Positions 1 through 5,196 of a stretch of DNA of 5,987 nucleotides are shown piece by piece. The notes under the pieces are model-generated. The model ran no database searches. It was not told the origin of the DNA and worked only from the letters and a program-made list of their open reading frames with translations. The stretch lies in assembly GCA_016839655.1 (NCBI GenBank), contig JAEOTW010000157.1, positions 1 to 5,987 of the forward strand, given 5' to 3'. Both the position numbers and the translations under genes were made by a program. Source of the stretch: Promethearchaeota archaeon (GTDB lineage: Archaea; Asgardarchaeota; Lokiarchaeia; Sigynarchaeales; SOKP01). How positions within the stretch are numbered: the first letter of the stretch is position 1; the number at the start of each line of letters is the position of its first letter.

Positions 1-870
1 ACTGATCCTCATTACGGTATGTGTCTTAAGTGTTATTTAAAGGAAAATCCTTTATTTGAATTGCCAGATAAATTTGCTTTAAATATTTGCATTGATTGTG
101 GAAGTTATTCTAAAAAAGATATGTGGATCAAGCCTGAAATCAACGAGATATTTTCTATTATTGAAGAAGCAATTCAAAGACATGTGTTAAAAAATCTTAT
201 AAAAAGAAATAATATTGATTTTTCAGTTTCTTTTGATGAAGATAGTTATATTTTTTCGTCAAAAGATTTGTTAGTTTCACTTGAAGCACCAGTTCTTGGA
301 TTTCTAAGGACCGATTCAAATATACGACACACGCAGACAATAAAGGTAAATATAAATTATATGTTATGTAAGAATTGTACCAATTTAAGAGGAGGGACTT
401 ATTATCTTTCTATTGTTCAATTAAGAGTTAAGGATGATGACCATTTCGGATTGATAACCAAAATCTTAGATGAAATTCATGATTATGTGGAGAAATTATT
501 CAAAAATGATCCTAAACAATATATTTCAAAAATTGAGGATCAAAAATACGGGGTAGATTTATATCTTAGTACAAACGAATTAATGAATCATTTAATTAAA
601 TTTCTAAGATCAAAGTATCACTTTTTATTTAAGAGGTCAAAAAAATTAGTGGGGAGAGATAATCAGAGAGGTAAAAATCTTTACAGGTTTAAATCTCTGA
701 TTAAATTTTTACCTGTGAGTATTAATGATGCATTATCAATTGAGGGAAAGAATTATAGAGTTGAGGGCATTATGAAAAATAAAGTTATCCTCCGGAATGA
801 TAATAATACTAAATTCATAAAAGATTATTCCTACTTTTTTAATGAAAAAATAACTAAAAAAAAGGACTAG
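1..870 (+). CDS. nmd3: NMD3 family ribosome-biogenesis protein, 5'-truncated by the window edge
   Basis: The reading frame is open from base 1 to the TAG at 868-870, so the ATG at 19 is internal and the true start lies upstream. Of 289 visible residues, the start shows NMD3's paired zinc-binding motifs: CLKC at residues 8-11, CIDC at 30-33 followed by a tryptophan, and CKNC at 123-126 followed by GGTYYLSIVQLR (131-142), the family's most recognisable stretch. One more CxxC is expected upstream. A helical middle part follows. Residues 235-280 (VSINDALSIEGKNYRVEGI and onward) look like the small beta-barrel (eIF5A/SH3-like) domain of NMD3. In eukaryotes NMD3 binds the 60S subunit and adapts it for nuclear export. 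Archaea have no nucleus, so a role in late large-subunit assembly or quality control is inferred. It is the first visible gene of an operon with RIO1 and a KH protein. Confidence 0.92.
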   Translation, partial: TDPHYGMCLKCYLKENPLFELPDKFALNICIDCGSYSKKDMWIKPEINEIFSIIEEAIQRHVLKNLIKRNNIDFSVSFDEDSYIFSSKDLLVSLEAPVLGFLRTDSNIRHTQTIKVNINYMLCKNCTNLRGGTYYLSIVQLRVKDDDHFGLITKILDEIHDYVEKLFKNDPKQYISKIEDQKYGVDLYLSTNELMNHLIKFLRSKYHFLFKRSKKLVGRDNQRGKNLYRFKSLIKFLPVSINDALSIEGKNYRVEGIMKNKVILRNDNNTKFIKDYSYFFNEKITKKKD

Positions 871-881
871 AGGACAGAGGG
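869..881 (+). promoter_or_regulatory. Ribosome binding site for the RIO1 gene
   Basis: GAGG at 870-873 overlaps the NMD3 stop codon and lies 8 bases before the TTG at 882. A second purine block, AGAGGG, directly abuts the start. This decides the TTG start: the frame is closed by a TAA at 855-857, no ATG or GTG lies between, and the next in-frame ATG falls inside the kinase domain. Confidence 0.6.
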
Positions 882-1730
882 TTGGAAGAAGATAATAAAG
901 ATTCTGATGAAGAGTTTGAAAACGTTTTGGATGATGAGATTCATAAAGATTTCGATGCAAATATAGATGAATTGCAGAAAAGAAAAATTGATAATAAAAG
1001 AGTAAAGAAGATTGACCAATCAAAAAAAAGGGCGGTAATAGAGTCTGTTTTTGATGAACGGACAGTTTTTTCTTTGAATAAGTTATTAGTAAATGGCCCG
1101 TTAGATAAGGTTGAAGGTGTTATTTCAGCGGGAAAGGAAGCAAATATTTATCTAGGATATGATTTACAAGGAAATGAAGTTGCGATAAAAATATACAAAA
1201 TTGATAGTAATACATCAAAATGGATGAGGAATTATATTATTGGAGATCCGAGATTTAAGAATATACCTCGAAATGTCTCAAAAATTATTTTTTTATGGGC
1301 AAGTAAAGAATACAAAAATCTAAAAAGGGCACATAAAGTCGGTTTAAGTGTCCCAAATCCTTTATTTATTAAGAAAAATATTTTAATCATGGAATACATA
1401 GGATTTGGACCGATCCCAGCACCTTTGTTGAAGGATATAACAAAACCAAAAGAACCTGTTAGCCTAATGAATAATTTATTAACATTTATAAAAGAATTAT
1501 ATCAAAAAGCAAAGTTAGTTCATGGTGATCTCAGTGAGTTTAATATATTATATCATAATCAAAAACCAATTGTAATTGATATATCTCAAGCGGTGTCAAT
1601 TCACCATCCAAAAGCAGAAGTGTTTTTAGTACGTGATATAAAAAATATTTTTAAATATTTTGAAAAATTAGGAATAGAAACACCAGATCCTAAAGATTTT
1701 TATTATGAAATTATTAATATTGATACTTAA
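882..1730 (+). CDS. rio1: RIO1-type atypical serine/threonine kinase/ATPase
   Basis: This 282-residue protein is a RIO1 kinase. Residues 81-90 (ISAGKEANIY) form the nucleotide-binding loop typical of RIO1, and Lys103 in AIKIYK is the ATP-contacting lysine. The RIO flexible loop follows at about 114-126 (WMRNYIIGDPRFKN). The hinge is MEYIG (170-174). HGDLSEFN (214-221) carries catalytic Asp216 and Asn221, IDISQAV (232-238) carries metal-binding Asp233, and HHPKAEVFLVRDIKNI is the RIO1 tail signature. The first 50 residues are strongly charged, acidic then basic, and probably disordered or helical. In eukaryotes Rio1 acts as an ATPase switch in late 40S maturation; a matching role on the archaeal 30S is expected. 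It starts 11 bases after the NMD3 stop, so the two are very likely co-transcribed. Length is close to usual for archaeal RIO1, and all key residues are present. Confidence 0.95.
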   Translation: MEEDNKDSDEEFENVLDDEIHKDFDANIDELQKRKIDNKRVKKIDQSKKRAVIESVFDERTVFSLNKLLVNGPLDKVEGVISAGKEANIYLGYDLQGNEVAIKIYKIDSNTSKWMRNYIIGDPRFKNIPRNVSKIIFLWASKEYKNLKRAHKVGLSVPNPLFIKKNILIMEYIGFGPIPAPLLKDITKPKEPVSLMNNLLTFIKELYQKAKLVHGDLSEFNILYHNQKPIVIDISQAVSIHHPKAEVFLVRDIKNIFKYFEKLGIETPDPKDFYYEIINIDT

Positions 1731-1764
1731 GCAATTAAAAAAAATTGAAAGATTTATCGGTAAA

Positions 1765-1770
1765 AGAGAG
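1765..1770 (+). promoter_or_regulatory. Probable ribosome binding site for the KH-domain gene
   Basis: AGAGAG ends 4 bases before the ATG at 1775. The match to a Shine-Dalgarno sequence is only partial. The alternative in-frame TTG at 1745 is preceded by a run of A with no such signal, so this site favours the ATG. Confidence 0.35.
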
Positions 1771-1774
1771 TAAA

Positions 1775-2332
1775 ATGAAAATTGGGAAAAATCGTATAGC
1801 TGTTTTAATAGGCAAAGATGGAGAAATAAAAAAGGAAATTGAGAAGAACTTAGGAGTTAGAATTAATTTAGATAGTAAAACAGGTAATTGTGAGATACTA
1901 GCTAATCCGGAAGATCCAAACTATATGCCACTTAACATTTTCACAGCCCAAAAGATAGCGAATGCAATTAATCGAGGTTTCAATCCAATAAAAGCTATGA
2001 AGTTATTAGAAGAAACTTACGACATAGAGATTTTTAATCTTTTGGAAATTCTTGGAAAATCGGATAAAAGAATTAAACGCATAAAAGGACGAATTATCGG
2101 GAGAAATGGAGAGATGCGAAAAGCCATTGAAAGATATGCTGAAAGTTTTATCTCTGTATACGGTAAAACCGTCTCGATCATTGCAGATTATGATAATTTA
2201 CAAATTGCAAGAAAAGCAGTAAGCATGTTGATAAATGGTATACCTCATCATGTAGTCTTAAAATTTCTGGAAGATAAATTCAGCGAAAGTAAAAAAGAGC
2301 AATTTAGACAAATGTATAAGCCTGAATTTTAA
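1775..2332 (+). CDS. Double KH-domain rRNA-processing protein, Dim2/Pno1 (Krr1-like) family
   Basis: This 185-residue protein has two KH RNA-binding folds. KH1 has the loop GKDG at residues 13-16 within RIAVLIGKDGEIKKEIE. KH2 has GRNG at 109-112 within KRIKGRIIGRNGEMRKAIE, followed by ISVYGKTVSII (126-136). RGFNPIKAMKLL (67-78) and the C-terminal GIPHHVVLKFLE are also typical of the archaeal homologues of Pno1/Dim2. In eukaryotes Dim2/Pno1 binds the 3' end region of small-subunit rRNA and works with the Nob1 nuclease; 16S rRNA 3'-end processing is the expected archaeal role. The ATG was chosen because family members begin close to the MKI.K.RI.VLIG motif. A TTG at 1745 would add ten residues. 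It follows RIO1 by 44 bases, a RIO1-KH adjacency widely seen in archaea, and ends 2 bases from a converging gene. Confidence 0.92.
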   Translation: MKIGKNRIAVLIGKDGEIKKEIEKNLGVRINLDSKTGNCEILANPEDPNYMPLNIFTAQKIANAINRGFNPIKAMKLLEETYDIEIFNLLEILGKSDKRIKRIKGRIIGRNGEMRKAIERYAESFISVYGKTVSIIADYDNLQIARKAVSMLINGIPHHVVLKFLEDKFSESKKEQFRQMYKPEF

Positions 2333-2334
2333 AA

Positions 2335-2703
2335 TTAATTTATAAACATATTTTTATAAATTTTTGATGCTTCTTCAATCAGATCTTTACCATATATAAT
2401 TTCTTTTAATTCCTCCAACATCGAGTTCGCATTTTCTATGTGATTATTTGAGTATATTTCTTTAAACTCTTCTTTTTGATAATTTTTAAGGTGGATTTCA
2501 AAGCTTTTAATAGAATACAAATTAGTATCGTAGGATTTGAAGATAATAATATAACGTGGATAGAGGTTTTTTTCTCTTAAAGAAATCGCCCATCCATTAA
2601 AATAAAATTCGGTTTCAAATTCAAAGAAATGCTCCCATTTTCGAGTTTTTTTCATAATTTTATTTATTTCTACTTGAGTTTCAGGAGAATACTTATTATT
2701 CAT
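2335..2703 (-). CDS. Small protein of unknown function directly downstream of ftsZ
   Basis: I do not recognise this 122-residue protein. It is rich in aromatic, Lys and Glu residues. A predicted beta-rich centre (HFFEFETEFYFNGWAISLRE, then YPRYIIIFKSYD) is followed by charged helical sequence, including ENANSMLEELKEIIYG and LIEEASKIYKNMF. No cysteines or catalytic motifs are visible. I chose the ATG at 2703, 46 bases after the ftsZ stop. A TTG at 2763 would overlap the ftsZ end by 14 bases and add 20 mostly hydrophobic residues (LLIKAILLPLFITLYIHFY), which could be a membrane anchor. That stretch uses C-rich codons unlike the neighbourhood and contains a TATA-like sequence, which argues for its being noncoding. 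Neither start has a clear ribosome binding site. Position suggests co-transcription with ftsZ and possibly a division-related role; this is inference from context only. Confidence 0.6.
   Translation of the reverse strand: MNNKYSPETQVEINKIMKKTRKWEHFFEFETEFYFNGWAISLREKNLYPRYIIIFKSYDTNLYSIKSFEIHLKNYQKEEFKEIYSNNHIENANSMLEELKEIIYGKDLIEEASKIYKNMFIN
2351..2365 (+). terminator. Possible U-rich terminator of the NMD3-RIO1-KH operon
   Basis: Two T5 runs (2351-2355 and 2361-2365) start 18 bases after the KH stop codon. Archaeal transcription often ends at such T runs without a hairpin. In a genome this AT-rich T runs are common, and this one lies inside the converging gene, so support is weak. Confidence 0.25.
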
Positions 2704-2723
2704 ATAAAAATGTATGTATAGGG

Positions 2724-2732
2724 TTATAAAAA
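2724..2732 (-). promoter_or_regulatory. Possible TATA box for a leaderless transcript of the small gene
   Basis: On the minus strand TTTTTATAA is centred about 25 bases before the ATG at 2703. That is the spacing expected if transcription starts at or next to the start codon. The bases just upstream are a pyrimidine run (CTCCCCC), not the purine-rich BRE usually seen, so the call is tentative. AT-rich matches of this kind occur by chance. Confidence 0.25.
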
Positions 2733-2749
2733 GGGGGAGTAAAATTGCC

Positions 2750-3859
2750 TTAATCAAAAGCAATTTCGCCTATATTAAAAATATCATCTGATAAGCCTAC
2801 TTTTGAATTCTTTTTCGTATTGGAACTATAAAGAGATTTATTGAAGGAATAGCCACTTCCAAAAATTTGAGGAGATTTAATACCTGTTATTAAGAGCATA
2901 ACTCTTAAAAGACCATCAAATTCATCCGATACTCGAGCGCCCCAAATCACCATTGAATCATTTACATCCATTTTTTCTGAAATTGTTTTTGCTACTGAGT
3001 TTGCTTCTGCCAATGTCATATCATTTCCTCCACATATATGAATTAAAGCGCCTTTGGCACCATCAATGCTCACGTCTAATAAAGGAGTATTTAGCGCATC
3101 ATCAATAGCCTCTTCTACTCTATTTTCTTCCCCACTAGATTCACCTACTCCAACAATGGCAACCCCACCAGTGCTTAATATTGTTCTAACATCAGCAAAA
3201 TCTAAATTTATTAAGGAAGGCAATGAAATCGTTTCAGTAATTCCTTTTACCATTGTAGCTAAAACTTCATCAGCTACACTAAAGGCTTCTATAATTGGTA
3301 AATTAGGAGCGATTTGTAGCAACCTATTGTTATCTATTACTACTAGGGTATCGACGTACCGTTTTAATAGATTTAATCCCATCTTAGCTTTATCAATCCG
3401 TCCAATTTCAGTTTCAAACGGCAACGTTACCACACCTACTACAATTGCACCTTCTAATTTTGCGATTTCTGCTATGATTGGAGCACTTCCGGTACCTGTT
3501 CCTCCTCCTTCACCACAAGTAATAAATACTAAATTTGATTCTCTTAAAATTTTAGTTAAATCTTCTCGTGATTCTTCAGCTGCGGCTCTTCCAATATCTG
3601 GATTTCCACCCGCTCCAAGACCTTTAGTTAAATTCTTTCCAATTAATATTTTAATATGTGATTCGACACTATCCAAATGTTGGCAGTCGGTGTTTACTGC
3701 AACGCATTTTGCTCCTCTAATTCCAATTTTCATTAGTCTATTAACTGTGTTATTCCCTGCACCACCACATCCAACAATTTTAATATTAGCATAGCCAAAG
3801 CTATCAATCTGAGTACGAGTTATTTCTCTTTTACGTGCATTTTTTATAAATGATTCCAT
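2750..3859 (-). CDS. ftsZ: Cell-division GTPase FtsZ, archaeal FtsZ1-like
   Basis: FtsZ is the tubulin-like GTPase that polymerises into the cytoplasmic division ring. The protein has 369 residues from the ATG at 3859; a TTG two codons upstream (3865) would add two. Visible motifs, numbered from the ATG, are IKIVGCGGAGNNTVNRL (about 26-42, GTP-binding), GKNLTKGLGAGGNP (74-87), the tubulin signature GGGTGTGS (118-125), LPFETEIGR (146-154), DNNRLL (176-181) and the catalytic T7 loop NLDFADV (218-224) with both aspartates. The wording resembles Methanocaldococcus jannaschii FtsZ1 more than FtsZ2 or CetZ. After the C-terminal domain (ending near ITGIKSPQIFG) comes a short Ser/Lys/Asn-rich linker and an end peptide DDIFNIGEIAFD, probably the partner-binding tail. 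Oddities are Glu117 before the signature, where Leu or Met is usual, and one residue missing in the LPFETEIGR loop. No clear ribosome binding site is visible. Confidence 0.96.
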   Translation of the reverse strand: MESFIKNARKREITRTQIDSFGYANIKIVGCGGAGNNTVNRLMKIGIRGAKCVAVNTDCQHLDSVESHIKILIGKNLTKGLGAGGNPDIGRAAAEESREDLTKILRESNLVFITCGEGGGTGTGSAPIIAEIAKLEGAIVVGVVTLPFETEIGRIDKAKMGLNLLKRYVDTLVVIDNNRLLQIAPNLPIIEAFSVADEVLATMVKGITETISLPSLINLDFADVRTILSTGGVAIVGVGESSGEENRVEEAIDDALNTPLLDVSIDGAKGALIHICGGNDMTLAEANSVAKTISEKMDVNDSMVIWGARVSDEFDGLLRVMLLITGIKSPQIFGSGYSFNKSLYSSNTKKNSKVGLSDDIFNIGEIAFD

Positions 3860-3929
3860 AATCAATCTAATTTTAATTTAATTTGTACAAAGAATTAAAA
3901 TAAAAAAATTAGAATTAATGTAATATCTA

Positions 3930-3950
3930 AATATTATATAATTCTCTTGT
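3930..3950 (-). promoter_or_regulatory. ftsZ: Probable archaeal promoter (BRE/TATA) for ftsZ
   Basis: On the minus strand the gap contains AAGAGAA followed by TTATATAAT (TATA core at about 3934-3942). This is the purine-rich BRE plus TATA layout of archaeal promoters. It predicts a transcript start near 3912 and a leader of about 50 bases. The rest of the 3860-3968 gap is AT-rich sequence with no gene visible. A minus-strand T7 run at 3902-3908 lies after the predicted start and could instead end the upstream operon. Confidence 0.4.
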
Positions 3951-3968
3951 TTTTATTCACTAGTGATA

Positions 3969-5189
3969 TCAATTTAATGAAAAATCTCCATCTGTATCGG
4001 GATTAAAGATTTCTTTCAAACTATTCCTATTAATGAGAATGATTTTTGGCAGTAAGTAAGGAAATCTATTTGAAAATGTTAAACAATAAGCCCCAACATT
4101 AGTTACGAGAATTTTATCACCTTTACGTAATTCTTCGGTGAAAAAATAGTCTTTTGCCAATACGTCTTGATCTGTAGGGATTATACCTGCTATAGAAGTT
4201 TTATATTTATGTGGGTTATCTATCTGTGAAGCATTATAAAATCTTAAAGAACAACGTGCAAATTTAGGGCAAATATGATTTCCAATATCTAAGAAAATCC
4301 ATCTATCGTCTTCAACCTTTACTATTTTTGAAATAAACAAACCAGCATCTCCCATAAAGTATCTTCCAGGCTCAAAATAGATAGATTTGTAATTGATTTG
4401 TAATCTCTCTAGAGTAGATTTAATATCTCTAGCAACAGTATTTAATTGTTTCTGTGGCATAATTGTTGCTTCTGGAAATCCTCCTCCTAGATTAATATTG
4501 TCAACAATAACTCCATGATCTGCGAGGAGTTTCATATTTTGTGCTATTGACGAGATGTTTTTCTTGAACTGATTGATATTGTTCATTTGTGTACCATAAT
4601 GTGATAAAAGAGTTGTAATACGGAGATTTTGATAATTCTTATGAACTCGAGCAAATTCAATAATTTTCTTCTCATCTAATTTAACTCCTAATTTACTTTT
4701 ATATTTCTGAGAATTTACTCGAATACAAATATCTTGAATATAATTATATTTCTGAGCAATTAAATTAACCTTTTTTAAGTCTTTTAAGTCATAAATTATA
4801 AATTCCTTTATTTTATTTCTAATACCTACTTCTATCAGTTCTTTTGGTAAATATGGTCCACCAACCAATATTTTATTAGTAGGGAAACCAAGTTTTAGTG
4901 CTAACTTCAATTCCGGTAACCCTACTATTTCAGCACCAATTCCCTCAGAAAGAGCAATTTTACATATTTCAGAAAGATAATTGGCCTTAAATGAATAATA
5001 ACATTGGAAATCATCGAATACTGAATTGAAAATGTTATTAAAAGTTTTTATGTTACCCCTAATTCGATTTTCCAAAAAAATTAGTATTGGAGTTTTAAAT
5101 CTCTTAACAATATCATTCAAATGGATATCATCAAGATAAATTTTACCCTCCTTTTTTGTTATAATAGGATTTCCTGAAATATTTTTCAT
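3969..5189 (-). CDS. Fold-type III PLP-dependent decarboxylase-like enzyme (DapDC/ODC superfamily), substrate unknown
   Basis: The 406-residue protein has the alanine-racemase-type barrel plus C-terminal beta domain of diaminopimelate, ornithine and arginine decarboxylases. YYSFKAN (64-70) holds the PLP lysine, Lys68. HYGTQ (197-201) corresponds to the HxGSQ motif. GGGFP (235-239) and EPGR (273-276) bind the cofactor phosphate, and FLDIGNH (299-305) matches the VDxG segment. Tyr368 in GAYC is the usual PLP-site tyrosine. The family's active-site C-x-x-x-D (as in GPxCxSxD) reads GIIPTDQD (335-342): the cysteine is replaced by proline while the second Asp remains. That makes true LysA function doubtful, and substrate and even reaction type are open. 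GGGFP is closer to ODC-like members than to LysA. The ATG at 5189 lies 7 bases after the stop of the glycosyltransferase, so the two are an operon and may share a pathway making an amine-containing glycan or metabolite. Confidence 0.85.
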   Translation of the reverse strand: MKNISGNPIITKKEGKIYLDDIHLNDIVKRFKTPILIFLENRIRGNIKTFNNIFNSVFDDFQCYYSFKANYLSEICKIALSEGIGAEIVGLPELKLALKLGFPTNKILVGGPYLPKELIEVGIRNKIKEFIIYDLKDLKKVNLIAQKYNYIQDICIRVNSQKYKSKLGVKLDEKKIIEFARVHKNYQNLRITTLLSHYGTQMNNINQFKKNISSIAQNMKLLADHGVIVDNINLGGGFPEATIMPQKQLNTVARDIKSTLERLQINYKSIYFEPGRYFMGDAGLFISKIVKVEDDRWIFLDIGNHICPKFARCSLRFYNASQIDNPHKYKTSIAGIIPTDQDVLAKDYFFTEELRKGDKILVTNVGAYCLTFSNRFPYLLPKIILINRNSLKEIFNPDTDGDFSLN

Positions 5190-5196
5190 ATACGAG

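Noticed and set aside
19..21. ATG as the start of NMD3
   Set aside because: The frame is open to base 1, and starting here would remove the first zinc-binding CxxC pair that NMD3 needs.
736..1023. Open frame on the minus strand across the NMD3-RIO1 junction
   Set aside because: It is antisense to two well-supported genes, and its Phe/Leu/Tyr/His-rich sequence is what reverse-complemented Lys/Glu codons give. It has no family resemblance.
3054..3794. Long open frame on the plus strand opposite ftsZ
   Set aside because: It lies fully inside ftsZ on the other strand, has low-complexity Ser/Pro/Thr-rich content typical of an antisense shadow, and has no recognisable domain. The ftsZ frame carries all conserved motifs.
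3897..3908. Minus-strand T-rich run after the PLP gene as a terminator
   Set aside because: It is about 60 bases beyond the stop codon and falls downstream of the predicted ftsZ transcript start, so it cannot be separated from general AT-richness.
3957..3966. Perfect 10-base palindrome TCACTAGTGA in the gap upstream of ftsZ
   Set aside because: Several palindromes of this size are expected by chance in 6 kb. It has no second copy nearby, and it lies upstream of the promoter call without a clear operator position.
3969..5189. Naming the PLP enzyme lysA (diaminopimelate decarboxylase)
   Set aside because: The overall fold fits, but the active-site Cys segment is replaced and the glycine motif is GGGFP, so a specific lysine-biosynthesis name is not supported.
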